Assembly: GCA_023423935.1 (NCBI GenBank)
Contig: JAFAEQ010000056.1
Span: forward strand, 62,001 to 126,000
Direction of reading: 5' to 3'
From: Pseudomonadota bacterium
Lineage (GTDB): Bacteria > Pseudomonadota > Gammaproteobacteria > Steroidobacterales > Steroidobacteraceae
DNA length: 64,000 nt
Part shown: in pieces, positions 25,550-34,115 of the stretch
Position numbering within the stretch: position 1 is the stretch's first letter
Layout of the letters: every line of letters begins with the position of its first letter
The notes under the pieces: generated by a model
Database searches by the model: none
Told to the model about the DNA's origin: nothing
Seen by the model: only the letters and a program-made list of their open reading frames with translations
Program-made: the position numbers and the translations under genes

Positions 25550-26236
25550 ATGCCGAAAAATATCCGCCGCACGCAGGGCGTACGTGCGAAGGCGAAGCCG
25601 CAACGCGAGGACGGCGCGCTGACGCGTCAGCAACTCCTGGAAGTGGGTGGGCAGGTGTTCGCCGAGCAGGGCTACACGCGGGCTACGAGCAAGGAGATCT
25701 GCGAGCGCGCCAATGCGAACATCGCAGCAGTCAACTATCACTTTGGCGGCAAGGAGGGTCTTTATGCAGCCGTGCTCGAGGAGGCACATGCGCGGCTGGT
25801 GAGCATCGATCTGGTGACCGCTGCCGTGAAAGATCAGAGCGATCCGGTGGCGGGGCTACGTTTGTTCTTCACTCGCCTGGTCGAAGAGATCGCGCGACGC
25901 GGCGACGGCGCCTGGGAATTGCGTGTGCTGAGCCGGGAAGTGCTCGCGCCGACACCGATGGTCGAGCGGATGCTGGCCAATCAGGTCGCCCCCAAGGCGA
26001 AGTTGATGATGGGCTTGATTGCCGGCCTTCTCGATCTTCCTGCGAATCACCCGGCCGTGAGTCGGTGCATCGTCAGCCTGATGGGACCCTGCGTGATGCT
26101 GTTGATGGTGGACGAGCAGGTGCTCGCAAGGATACTGCCATCGCTGAAGCCGGAGCCGGCCGCAATGGTCGAACATCTGGTGAGCTTTGCACTCGGCGGG
26201 ATCAAAGCCGTCGCAGCGCGCGAGAAAAGAAAATGA
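25550..26236 (+). CDS. TetR-family regulator, CecR-like
   Basis: A 228-residue TetR-family repressor. The N-terminal helix-turn-helix is TRQQLLEVGGQVFAEQGY, TRATSKEICERANANIAAVN, YHFGGKEGLYAAV; the C-terminal ligand domain (from about 75) resembles the CecR/YbiH subgroup that controls YbhFSR pumps (LRLFFTRLVEEIARRGDG, VLAPTPMVERML). The basic N-terminal extension KNIRRTQGVRAKAKPQR is common in the subgroup. It is divergent from the pump operon, which it probably represses, along with itself, until a toxic ligand binds. Confidence 0.9.
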   Translation: MPKNIRRTQGVRAKAKPQREDGALTRQQLLEVGGQVFAEQGYTRATSKEICERANANIAAVNYHFGGKEGLYAAVLEEAHARLVSIDLVTAAVKDQSDPVAGLRLFFTRLVEEIARRGDGAWELRVLSREVLAPTPMVERMLANQVAPKAKLMMGLIAGLLDLPANHPAVSRCIVSLMGPCVMLLMVDEQVLARILPSLKPEPAAMVEHLVSFALGGIKAVAAREKRK

Positions 26237-26285
26237 TCGTTCGTCGTTGACGGCGGCGCAGAGAAAAGCTTCAGCGACGAGATGT

Positions 26286-26588
26286 TCAGCCGCGACCCGT
26301 CAGGCGATAGAACAGGCGCTTGATCGCGCCGACTCGCGGAGCGGGTGCGGACGGCGCCGGACGGTTCGAACGTTCCTGCCATTCGAAGTAGCTGGCGACA
26401 TGCTCTTCTGAGCGTTCGTTCATCGACATCTCGAGCGCTTCGATCTCCATCATCTCCTGTTCGGTGAGCTTGCGTTTGAAGCTTCCGGTGATCAGGTGTG
26501 AGCGCGTGTCGCCCGTGTTCTTGCTCGACGAGCGTTGTCGTCGAATGCGCGGATCGGTCGTGGGCAGTCGTGAAGAATCTTTGGACAT
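26286..26588 (-). CDS. Hypothetical protein
   Basis: A 100-residue hydrophilic protein if started at the ATG at 26588; in-frame ATGs at 26642 and 26708 would extend it by 18 or 40 residues. It contains an acidic helix EQEMMEIEALEMSMNERSEE and a proline/alanine-rich region before the basic end GAIKRLFYRLTGRG. No domain recognised. It is convergent with the TetR gene. Confidence 0.5.
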   Translation of the reverse strand: MSKDSSRLPTTDPRIRRQRSSSKNTGDTRSHLITGSFKRKLTEQEMMEIEALEMSMNERSEEHVASYFEWQERSNRPAPSAPAPRVGAIKRLFYRLTGRG

Positions 26589-26708
26589 CTCGGCAAGGGT
26601 CGGCAGTGGTCTGCCGATGAGTATGGGAGATTGCAGCCTCATGTCGACATAAGTTTGCCGCTGAATGCGCCATAGGATGTGCGGGTCAGCAAAACGAGTG
26701 CGATGCAC

Positions 26709-27184
26709 GCCCGAGAGAGCGTTTTGCGTAGGTGGATTTACTGCAATCCCGTCAGAATGCGGTGACGCACCACGACTGATAAGTCAACGGTAGCTCAAGC
26801 CTGTTGTGTGGCGTGCGCGCGTCGAGCGCTCCATGGGTGGCGACGGGATGCTCGACCGATGGTGAGAGAAACGGTGCTTTGTGCCTTGAGGGAAACTGCG
26901 GCAACGACCCTGCATCCGTCGCTGATCAGTCCTCGATCCTTCGTTCGCACGGCGAGGCACACCTTTCAGTACAAGTGACTAATGCCTCTGCGCGGCGCAT
27001 GCTGCTCGCGAAGATTTTTCAAGTTCACGAGTGCGGTGGTTGATCATCTGCGATTCGCGACACAGTGCGCAGATTGGAGAGAGCGGGCGGATTAGTTTGA
27101 TCCCTGAGTGGATGACGGCTGCATATTCAGCGTTGGTCTGATGTAAGAGCCTCGTTGCCGGGCCCAATACTCAGTCTCGCGATG
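26709..27184. other. Gene-free stretch without recognisable features
   Basis: About 475 bp of somewhat lower GC. The longest frame (79 codons at 26804-27043, plus strand) has a poor start and cysteine-rich composition unlike its neighbours. I see no tRNA, terminator or repeat here apart from the small hairpin that follows at 27185. Confidence 0.4.
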
Positions 27185-27200
27185 TGCGGAGATCCGCACG
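27185..27200 (+). promoter_or_regulatory. Hairpin abutting the ribosome binding site
   Basis: GTGCGGAGATCCGCAC forms a six- to seven-base-pair stem ending right where the GAGGAG ribosome site of the next gene begins. It could affect translation initiation; no regulatory ligand is implied. Confidence 0.35.
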
Positions 27201-27210
27201 AGGAGATTCC

Positions 27211-27414
27211 ATGAACCGCTATGTGAGTCCGCAGTTGATGACGATCGAAGAGGCAACGCAGCTGAGCGATCTGCGTACCTCCCACGAGGCTGATCAGGAG
27301 CGCCGTCGGAATTTGTGGTCCTGGCAGACCATCGAAGGCGCCATGTCGATGACCATCACGGATGAGCAGTTCGAGCGGTTGGCCGCCAGTGCCGCCCCGC
27401 GCCGTACCCGATAG
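27211..27414 (+). CDS. Small hypothetical protein
   Basis: A 67-residue soluble protein with an ATG behind a strong GAGGAG site. The sequence (VSPQLMTIEEATQLSDLRTS, then EADQERRRNLWSWQTIEG, then MSMTITDEQFERLAASAAPR) is charged and probably helical. Family not recognised. The good ribosome site, coding-like composition and a following terminator-like hairpin support it as a real single-gene unit. Confidence 0.6.
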   Translation: MNRYVSPQLMTIEEATQLSDLRTSHEADQERRRNLWSWQTIEGAMSMTITDEQFERLAASAAPRRTR

Positions 27415-27448
27415 GCGCCGAGTTCAGATTTTTCAGCGGGTGCCCCTA

Positions 27449-27477
27449 GAGGCCGGTGGGGCCGGGTAACCGGCCTC
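27449..27477 (+). terminator. Stem-loop after the small gene
   Basis: GAGGCCGGT pairs with ACCGGCCTC across an 11-base loop, 35 bp after the stop codon, followed by GCCGTTTCCCC. Plausible terminator with a short T-run. Confidence 0.6.
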
Positions 27478-27632
27478 GCCGTTTCCCCAACCGATCCATC
27501 AACCATTGAGAAGAACAGCCGCGACCACGCGGCCAGGTCATTCAGATCGAACCCGGCGTCTTTCGGCCGGACCTGAGAGCTTCGTGCGAGACCGTCAAGG
27601 GGTAGCGCTACCAATCCACGATCGTGGGTAAT

Positions 27633-27713
27633 CTCTGATCAAGTCGCCCTTCGCGCATAGTTGCTTCGCCCGCCTGCAGACTTGCCAAGGTCAGGGAAGT
27701 CGATAAATCAGAG
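27633..27713. repeat. MITE-like element, copy 2 (81 bp)
   Basis: Same ends as the element at 5590-5686: CTCTGATCAAGTCGCC at the left and GGAAGTCGATAAATCAGAG at the right, with a shorter, diverged middle. Both copies lie in the same orientation. It occupies most of the gap before the histidine kinase gene; the remaining 27478-27632 and 27714-27850 show nothing else I can name. Confidence 0.65.
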
Positions 27714-27850
27714 CTTGCTTAGGCCTGCTCTCCAGCTTTCCTCTTCGCCTCCATTCACTTCCGTGTGCCCTGACGGCAAACTCCCGAAGCGGGAATACAC
27801 CTGATCTCTATGGCGGGCATCGGCAAAGACGCCGATCGTCAGCGTGACGG

Positions 27851-29968
27851 ATGACATCAAACAAGCGAACCCGGCTACGCGACTCCTTCGCGGCGAGCCA
27901 GCAGTCTGTGCTCGAATCGATCGCGTTCGGGCTGCCGCTGCAGGAGATTCTGGAGAAGATCGTCGCGCTGATCGAAGCGCAATTGGCCGAGATGCTGTGT
28001 TCGATCGTGCTGGTCACCCCCGATCGTCGCCTTACCCATGCTGCGGGCCAGCGATTGCCAGCGGAGTTCATCGGCGGAATCGAAGGCGTGGCGATCGGCC
28101 CTGAGGTCGGCTCCTGCGGCACCGCCGCTTTCACCCGCTTGCCGGTCGTCGTCGACGACATTGCAACCCATCCGGCCTGGCGCGAGTACCGCGATCTTGC
28201 GCTTTCGCACGGGCTGCGCGCCTGTTGGTCGACACCGATTCTCGCCCCCGACGGCAATGTACTGGCCACGTTCGCCATGTATTACCGCGAGCCCCGCCGG
28301 CCTTCGATTGAGGAAGAGCGCTGGGTTCAGGTCGCCACGCACCTGGTGACCGTCGCAATTCTGAGCGATCACGCGCGCGTCAACGATCTCGAGCGCCGCC
28401 GGATGGAGGAGGCGATCCGGCTGGGCGAGCACCTGCGTTCGGTCATTCTCGACTCGGTTGCGGATGCGATCTTCTACGTGCGTGTCGAAGGACCGGGCCG
28501 CTATCGGATCGCCGCAGTGAATACGGCGTTCAGCAAGCTCTTCGGCATATCGGACAAGGACATCGTCGGACGCCCGCTGGAAGATATCGTTCCTCCGGAC
28601 ATGCTCGAGCGCACGCTGGCACGCTACGACTGCGCGGCGCGAACGGGTGCGCGGCAGGTCTGGGAGGAGATCATGTCGTCGCGCGCGGGCGAGAAGTTCG
28701 GCGAGATCACGCTCATCCCGCTGTTCGATGCGGAGGGGCGCTGCACGAACTACGTCGGTACGGTGCACGACATGACGGCGCGGATTCAGAGCGAGCGGGA
28801 GCGCGCGCAGCTGCAGAGCCGTCTGCATCAGGCGCAGCGGATTCAGGCGCTCGGCACGCTGGCGGGCGGCATCGCTCACGACTTCAACAATATTCTGGCT
28901 GCGATCGGCGGCAACACGGATCTGCTGCTCGAGGAGATCGGTACCGATTCGCCGATGCGAAAGCCCTTGCTGGAGATCCAGAAGGCGAGCCGGCGTGCAA
29001 ACGATCTGGTGCGCCAGATTCTCACCTTCAGTCGCAGCTCGGCACCAACCTGCGAGATCGTCGATCCGCGTCCGGTCGCCGCCGAAGCGCTCGAGCTGCT
29101 GCGCGCAACCTTGCCATCGGATCTGGAGCTGCGCGAATCGTTTGCCGAGGACACGCCGTCCATCAAAGCGGATTCGACTCAATTTCATCAGGTCGTCGTG
29201 AACCTGGTCGCCAATGCGGCACACGCAAGCGGCCGGGAGAAGGGTGCAGTCGAGGTGCTGCTGGATGCGGCGACCGACGCGGAGATTCCGCGCGACACGC
29301 CGGCGCCGATCGCTCGGGGCAGGTACTTGCGATTGCGCGTGCGGGATCAGGGGTGCGGCATGGATGCGGCCACCTTGAAGCGCGTGTTCGAGCCATTCTT
29401 CACGACGCGTCCCCCCGGGCAGGGCACGGGTCTTGGCCTGTCGGTCGTCCACGGCGTCGTCGAAAGTCACAAGGGCGTGATCCATATCGACAGCGCGCTG
29501 GGACGAGGCACTGTCGTCAGCGTGTTCCTTCCCGCATCCGATGATGCTGCCACCGCTCCCTCTGCTACATCGCACGCGACCGGTCGCGGCGAACGCATCA
29601 TGTATGTGGACGATGAAGAGGCGTTGGTGCTGCTGATGGATCGAGCGCTGACGAAGCGCGGCTATCAGGTGAGCGGTTTCTCGACGCCGGCTGAAGCGCT
29701 CAAGGCGTTCAGCGAGCGGTCCGATGATTTCGACGTCGTCATCACGGATCTGTCGATGCCGGGCATGCCGGGGCCTCAGCTCGCCTCGAGGCTCCGCGAA
29801 GTCCGCAAGGATGTGCCGATCATCCTTACTTCGGGCTATATCCGCCCCGAAGACCGCGACATGGCGACGCAGTTGAACATCAATCAGGTCGTCTACAAGT
29901 CGAACACGGTCGATCAGCTTGCCGAAGCGCTCGGCAAGGAGATCGAAGCGATCCGCGCGAAACGCTGA
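27851..29968 (+). CDS. Hybrid sensor histidine kinase (GAF-PAS-HisKA-HATPase-REC)
   Basis: The 705-residue cytoplasmic kinase has an N-terminal GAF domain (about 20-175, with VGSCGTAAFTRLPVVVDDIA), a PAS domain (about 195-315), a HisKA helix with phospho-acceptor His343 in GTLAGGIAHDFNNILAAIGG, an HATPase with VVNLVANAAHAS, RDQGCGMDAAT and GQGTGLGLSVVHGV, and a C-terminal receiver domain with Asp633 in DVVITDLSMPGMPG. No transmembrane segments, so it senses a cytoplasmic or diffusible signal. The receiver's conserved Lys region reads VVYKSNTVDQL. No partner regulator lies next to it. The start ATG has a weak ribosome site. Confidence 0.93.
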   Translation: MTSNKRTRLRDSFAASQQSVLESIAFGLPLQEILEKIVALIEAQLAEMLCSIVLVTPDRRLTHAAGQRLPAEFIGGIEGVAIGPEVGSCGTAAFTRLPVVVDDIATHPAWREYRDLALSHGLRACWSTPILAPDGNVLATFAMYYREPRRPSIEEERWVQVATHLVTVAILSDHARVNDLERRRMEEAIRLGEHLRSVILDSVADAIFYVRVEGPGRYRIAAVNTAFSKLFGISDKDIVGRPLEDIVPPDMLERTLARYDCAARTGARQVWEEIMSSRAGEKFGEITLIPLFDAEGRCTNYVGTVHDMTARIQSERERAQLQSRLHQAQRIQALGTLAGGIAHDFNNILAAIGGNTDLLLEEIGTDSPMRKPLLEIQKASRRANDLVRQILTFSRSSAPTCEIVDPRPVAAEALELLRATLPSDLELRESFAEDTPSIKADSTQFHQVVVNLVANAAHASGREKGAVEVLLDAATDAEIPRDTPAPIARGRYLRLRVRDQGCGMDAATLKRVFEPFFTTRPPGQGTGLGLSVVHGVVESHKGVIHIDSALGRGTVVSVFLPASDDAATAPSATSHATGRGERIMYVDDEEALVLLMDRALTKRGYQVSGFSTPAEALKAFSERSDDFDVVITDLSMPGMPGPQLASRLREVRKDVPIILTSGYIRPEDRDMATQLNINQVVYKSNTVDQLAEALGKEIEAIRAKR

Positions 29969-29998
29969 TCGCCAGCTTCCTGTCTTTCCGGGCCAGTC

Positions 29999-30373
29999 TT
30001 ATCGGCTGACTGGCTCCTCGATGATCTCGATGGCGGAGACCGTCGCGTTGTTCGCTACGGGTTCGAAGGTGAGCTTGATCTTGCCCTGTGCAGAGGGCGC
30101 GATGCCTTGAAAGCTCTTCGTCACGACCCGCAGGCTGCCGGCTTCCTTGAAGATGTCGAAGTCCTTCAGAAGTGTCTGGCCATTGCAGAACACATTGAAG
30201 ACCCGGCTGCCCACACCACCGCTCGCCCCCAGCTGCGGGCCGAAGTAGAGCTCCGCGAAGTGCAGCACGACCGTGTAGCGGCCGCGCGCATCGACCGGAA
30301 TCGAATACTGGAAATGGCCATAGCGAACTCCAATCGAAGTCCGGAATAACTCACATTCCGGCGCGTGGGTGTT
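29999..30373 (-). pseudogene. Malectin-domain remnant without a start
   Basis: The frame ends at 29999 and is open only back to a TAA at 30374-30376; there is no ATG and no signal peptide. It encodes the C-terminal part of a malectin-like carbohydrate-binding domain: CELFRTSIGVRYGHFQYSIP, RGRYTVVLHFAELYFGPQLG, RVFNVFCNGQTLLKDFDIF and KLTFEPVANNATVSAIEI. Such domains are usually attached to glycosidases or exported proteins. The 5' two thirds has been lost; the LysR gene lies divergently at 30482. A short GTG-started product from 30268 could exist but would lack half the fold. Confidence 0.75.
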
Positions 30374-30481
30374 TTACAGCTCGCGCCTGGCTCACAGTCG
30401 ATGCATCGGAGTGGCAAAGGAAGCAGATGCGATGGGGTGCATGCAGTCGCATTGCGCGGCGATGCTGGCGAGTAAACCGCG

Positions 30482-31381
30482 ATGAATGCCGAGCGCGCAT
30501 TCGAAGCGGATTGGGACGACCTGCGATTCTTTCTGGCGGTGAGCGTTCGCGGCTCGATCTCGGCAGCGGCTCGCGAGCTCAAGACCAGTCATTCCACGGT
30601 GCTGCGTCGGATCGAAAGTCTGGAGCGGAGCCTGGGTGTGCGCGTGCTCGAGCGCTTGCCGGAGGGCTATGCGTTGACGAGCGCCGGCGAACAGCTGCGC
30701 AATTGCTTGAGGGGCGTGCAGGATCAGATCGAACGTGCGCAACGACGCCTGGCGGGCCTCGATGCGGAAATGGCCGGCACGATCCGCGTCACGACCACTG
30801 ATACGTTGTTGCACGGCGTGCTCGCGCCCATGCTGGCGAAATTCTCGGCGTTGCATCCTCACATTCAATTGCAGCTGGTGGTGAGCAATGCATTCATGAG
30901 TCTCACCCGACGCGAAGCCGATATCGCCATTCGACCGTCGAGTACACCGCCCGAGAATCTGATCGGTCGCAAGGCAGGTCGTATCCAGACGGCTCTCTAT
31001 GCGCAGCGCGACTATTGGCGAGGACATGCGAACGACTCTTTTCATCGACACGCGTGGGTCGTTGCGGACGACAGCCTGGCTCATCTGGCGCAGGCGCGAT
31101 GGGTCCGGGCGAACGTGCCGACCGATCGGATCGTCGCAACAGCCGATAGTCTGGTCGGCATGGCGCGTCTGGTCAGGACGGGCATCGGCATCGGAATGCT
31201 GCTCACGCTGTTGGGAGATGCGGATCCGGATCTCATCCGTATCGCGGATCCTGTCGCCGATCTCGATACGAATGTGTGGATCCTGATGCATGCGGATCTC
31301 AAGCACGTGGTCAGGATGAGCGTCTTCGCGTCTTTCATGTTCGAGCAACTTGGATCCCATCCAGCGATTGCTCGAGACTGA
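30482..31381 (+). CDS. LysR-family transcriptional regulator
   Basis: A 299-residue LysR-type regulator. The N-terminal winged helix reads WDDLRFFLAVSVRGSISAAA, RELKTSHSTVLRRIESLE, RSLGVRVLERLPEGYALT; the substrate-binding domain begins near residue 95 (MAGTIRVTTTDTLLHGVL) and includes READIAIRPSSTPP and the SLVGMARLVRTGIGIGML segment. It is convergent with azoR (13 bp between stops). Its targets are unknown; azoR-SMR is a reasonable guess because of proximity only. Confidence 0.9.
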   Translation: MNAERAFEADWDDLRFFLAVSVRGSISAAARELKTSHSTVLRRIESLERSLGVRVLERLPEGYALTSAGEQLRNCLRGVQDQIERAQRRLAGLDAEMAGTIRVTTTDTLLHGVLAPMLAKFSALHPHIQLQLVVSNAFMSLTRREADIAIRPSSTPPENLIGRKAGRIQTALYAQRDYWRGHANDSFHRHAWVVADDSLAHLAQARWVRANVPTDRIVATADSLVGMARLVRTGIGIGMLLTLLGDADPDLIRIADPVADLDTNVWILMHADLKHVVRMSVFASFMFEQLGSHPAIARD

Positions 31382-31394
31382 ACTTGCGTCGCGA

Positions 31395-32021
31395 TCAGAA
31401 CTGCCGTGCCAGTGCGATGGCCTGTTCACGCGCGAGCTCGCGCGTTCGCTGCACCGAGTGCGCATCGGTGAGCGTCGGCGCCACGTTGATCTCATGCAGC
31501 TCCGTGATGCCGATGAATGACAGCCAGTGTCGCAGATATGGCTTCACGAAATCGGCGGGATGCGTCGGGGTCAGTGGGTAGTCGCCCGCGCTCGAGTAGA
31601 TGAGCAGCGCCTTCCTGTTCGCGAGCAGCGGTCGATAGCCTTCTTGCGGGTTCCAGGTCCAGTTCTCGCCCGCGAGCGTGACCACGTCGATGTAATGCTT
31701 GAGCGGATAGGGCAGGCCGAAATTCCACATCGGTACGCTGAAGATGTATTTGTCCGCCGCGTTGAAGCGTCGCGATATCGCGCGTACCGACTCCCATTTT
31801 GAGAATTGCTCGGGTGAGAACTGCTGACGGCGCAGCACGGCAAACTTTGCTTCGATCGTCAGAGCGTCGAAGTGCGGAAGCGTCGTTGACCACAGATCGA
31901 GAGTGCTGATTGCATCGAGCGGATGATGAGCCCGATAGGTCTCAAGGAAGGCGCTTGCTGTCGCGACTGTGTGCGAGCGCGTCTTCAGCGGCGATGTTTC
32001 GATATGGAGCACGCTGGCCAT
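31395..32021 (-). CDS. azoR: FMN-dependent NADH-azoreductase AzoR
   Basis: A 208-residue flavodoxin-like quinone/azo reductase. The FMN phosphate loop is HIETSPLKTRSHTVATASAF, the flavin-binding FSVPMWNFGLPYPLKHYIDV is the AzoR hallmark, and YSSAGDYP lies at the third flavin loop. It reduces quinones and azo compounds with NADH and protects against thiol-reactive electrophiles. The ATG at 32021 is 5 bp after the stop of the SMR gene, so the two are co-transcribed. The frame extends upstream through the SMR gene region but that part is not coding in this frame. Confidence 0.92.
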   Translation of the reverse strand: MASVLHIETSPLKTRSHTVATASAFLETYRAHHPLDAISTLDLWSTTLPHFDALTIEAKFAVLRRQQFSPEQFSKWESVRAISRRFNAADKYIFSVPMWNFGLPYPLKHYIDVVTLAGENWTWNPQEGYRPLLANRKALLIYSSAGDYPLTPTHPADFVKPYLRHWLSFIGITELHEINVAPTLTDAHSVQRTRELAREQAIALARQF

Positions 32022-32026
32022 GACGA

Positions 32027-32350
32027 TCACCCGTGTGTGACGCGCAGGCCGATCGTGCCCGCGACGATCAGGCCGACGAATACCCACTGCAGCGGGGAGA
32101 GCGGTTCGCCGAACCACCAGATGCTGAGGATCACCACGCCTGCGCTGCCGATGCCGGTCCAGATCGCATAGGCCATCGCCATCGGCAGATGGCGCAGAGC
32201 GGATGTGAGCAGATAGATGCTCGTCAGTGCCGCGAGGATGCCGAGGACGCTCGGCCAAACCCGGGTCCAGCCCTGCGCTTCCTTGAGGGCCAGCGCCATG
32301 CCGACCTCGACGATGCCCGCCAGAATGAGTTGTGTCCAGCCGATGGTCAT
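32027..32350 (-). CDS. SMR-family transporter, Gdx/SugE-like
   Basis: A 107-residue four-helix small multidrug resistance protein with an ATG behind AGGAGG. The essential proton-coupling Glu15 is in AGIVEVGMALALK. The segment AYAIWTGIGSAGVVILSI resembles the Gdx/SugE (guanidinium exporter) subgroup (AYAxWTGIG) more than EmrE. The final helix ends in LIVAGTIGLRV. It forms a dual-topology dimer in the inner membrane. The azoR gene follows 5 bp later, so an electrophile/cation detoxification operon is likely. Confidence 0.9.
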   Translation of the reverse strand: MTIGWTQLILAGIVEVGMALALKEAQGWTRVWPSVLGILAALTSIYLLTSALRHLPMAMAYAIWTGIGSAGVVILSIWWFGEPLSPLQWVFVGLIVAGTIGLRVTHG

Positions 32351-32605
32351 TGGAGCCTCCTTGGACGGGCAAGCTAAGGCGGATCCAGATGGCGCGACAT
32401 TCCATGACCGTGCAAATGGGCTATGCAGAATCGGAGGGTTTACCGCCGAGGGTGGGTGGGCACGACCCGAATCGACTCGGAGTGCGCAAGACCCCGGACC
32501 TGACTCCGGGCTTGAACTCGAAAAGCCGATCCCTATGTTCGCCACCGAGCGCGTCGGGTGGCGCGCCGACTACCTAAAGTTCATTGGAATTGGAGGGTGA
32601 AATTT

Positions 32606-33061
32606 ATGGCAGTCGTTCCTTATCGGGATTGGACCAGGAACCTGGCTTCGTTCGGCCAGCTGCGCGAGGAGATCAATCGCCTGTTCAGCGACCTGAATGA
32701 GATGGAAACCAGCGGTGCGACCGCGGGCTGGGTGCCGGCTGTCGACATCTACGAGTTCGAGGACCGCTTCGAGCTGGCCGTCGATCTGCCCGGAGTGGAT
32801 CCGCAGGAGGTGGAGATCACGCTGGATCGGGGCGTTCTGACCTTGAGCGGTGAACGCAAGGCCGAGAAGGCGGCCACCAAGAACGCTCATGATGTTCGCA
32901 TGCGGCTCGAGCGCGGACAGGGAACGTTCCACCGGCGCTTTATCCTGCCGGACAGCGTGGATACCGAGCGCATCGTGGCCAAGGGCCGCAACGGCGTGCT
33001 CGAGATCACGATCCAGAAGCAGGCGAAAGCTCAGCCGAGGCGCATCAAGGTCGCGGCGTGA
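32606..33061 (+). CDS. Hsp20-type small heat-shock protein
   Basis: A 151-residue small heat-shock protein. The N-terminal arm (FGQLREEINRLFSDLNEM) precedes an alpha-crystallin domain from about residue 40: GWVPAVDIYEFEDRFELAVD, LPGVDPQEVEITLDRGVLTL, SGERKAEK, RGQGTFHRRFILPDSVDTER and NGVLEITIQKQ, then a basic tail. It is an ATP-independent holdase. The ATG at 32606 follows GGAGGGTG; the GTG at 32558 is rejected because the extension is unlike Hsp20 starts. A strong terminator follows. No ROSE-like thermometer was evident upstream. Confidence 0.93.
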   Translation: MAVVPYRDWTRNLASFGQLREEINRLFSDLNEMETSGATAGWVPAVDIYEFEDRFELAVDLPGVDPQEVEITLDRGVLTLSGERKAEKAATKNAHDVRMRLERGQGTFHRRFILPDSVDTERIVAKGRNGVLEITIQKQAKAQPRRIKVAA

Positions 33062-33067
33062 GAACGC

Positions 33068-33096
33068 GAGGGGAGCGGCGCAATGCCGCTCCCCTC
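33068..33096. terminator. Bidirectional terminator between hsp20 and the methyltransferase gene
   Basis: GAGGGGAGCGGC, loop GCAAT, GCCGCTCCCCTC: a perfect 12-bp GC-rich stem between two convergent genes. It should stop or stabilise both transcripts, although T-runs are short. Confidence 0.8.
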
Positions 33097-33109
33097 ATCG
33101 ACTCGACGA

Positions 33110-33868
33110 TTATCGGACGGTACTGGGCTCGCGGGGCGCGGCGCGTTGCGATCGCAATGGGATCAGCATCGGCACGCGCCTGCGGTACTCGGCGTACTCC
33201 GGAAACGCCTGGGTGAGATCGTGCTCCTCGAAACGAATGGCGATCAGAATGTATGCGGTCGTGAGAACTGCGAACAGAAGATGCGCCGCTGTCATGGTCG
33301 GGGCGGACCAGAAGATGAATAGCCAGCCCACATAGAGCGGATGGCGCACGACCTTGTAGAGCGACGGCGTGCGAAACGGAATGTCCGTGTACGGCCGGCG
33401 GCGAAAGTAGAGCCACACCTGACGCAGCCCGAACAGGTCGAAGTGGTTGATCAGGAAGGTCACGAACAGCAGCAGGATCCAGCCGAATGCATATGCGCCA
33501 TAGATGACGGCGCGCGCAGTTTCGTCCTGCACGTCCCAGACGATGGCGCCGATCGGCCGCCATTGCCAGAACAGCAGCAGGAGCGCCAGGCTCGAGAACA
33601 ACACGTACGTGCTACGCTCTGCCGCCGCCGGCACGATGCGCGTCCACCAGCGTTTGAACGCCGGTCGGGCCATGATGCTGTGCTGTAGTGCAAACAGACC
33701 GAGCAGGGCGACATCGATCGCAAGCGCCCGCCCCAGCGGGTCGACGGTTGCCGCGTCAATCGAGCGAGGCACTATGAAATTGCCGATAAAGCCGATGGCG
33801 TACAGAAAACTGGCGAAGAAGACGGCGTAGCTGAGTACGCCGTAGAGCAGCACGAGCAAGCGTTTCAT
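33110..33868 (-). CDS. mddA: MddA-like isoprenylcysteine-methyltransferase-fold membrane protein
   Basis: The 252-residue polytopic membrane protein resembles MddA (methanethiol S-methyltransferase) and the NnrU/ICMT fold: YAVFFASFLYAIGFIGNFIV, LGLFALQHSIMARPAFKRWW, RSTYVLFSSLALLLLFWQWR, TFLINHFDLFGLRQVWLYF and the SAM-binding-like VVRHPLYVGWLFIFWSAPT with RFEEHDLTQAFPEYAEYRRR. MddA makes dimethyl sulfide from methanethiol. The close match to the recalled MddA pattern is why I use the symbol, but function needs an assay. The start at 33868 gives MKRLLVLLYG; the extra 13 codons upstream are unlikely. Confidence 0.75.
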   Translation of the reverse strand: MKRLLVLLYGVLSYAVFFASFLYAIGFIGNFIVPRSIDAATVDPLGRALAIDVALLGLFALQHSIMARPAFKRWWTRIVPAAAERSTYVLFSSLALLLLFWQWRPIGAIVWDVQDETARAVIYGAYAFGWILLLFVTFLINHFDLFGLRQVWLYFRRRPYTDIPFRTPSLYKVVRHPLYVGWLFIFWSAPTMTAAHLLFAVLTTAYILIAIRFEEHDLTQAFPEYAEYRRRVPMLIPLRSQRAAPREPSTVR

Positions 33869-34115
33869 GGGACATCCCCGAGTGGACTTTGACGAGGGGC
33901 GCAGCATCGAATCCGCACGCCGTATGCACCAGATGAAGAATGTCCCGACCTCGATGCATGAAGGAGGTGGCGCTGTGACCTTTGTCCCGGTGCTGCGAGC
34001 CCTTGCGCTAAGGGGCCGGGATCACGAAGCGTACGGAGCCATTCGAGGGGCTCGGGACGTGTCCGCCGTTCGTGTTGCGCCTGGCGTGGGTTTGTTGGTT
34101 GGGGGCAGGTAAGTC

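Noticed and set aside
26804..27043. 79-codon frame in the 26.7-27.2 kb gap
   Set aside because: No ribosome site, cysteine-rich atypical composition and no recognisable family.
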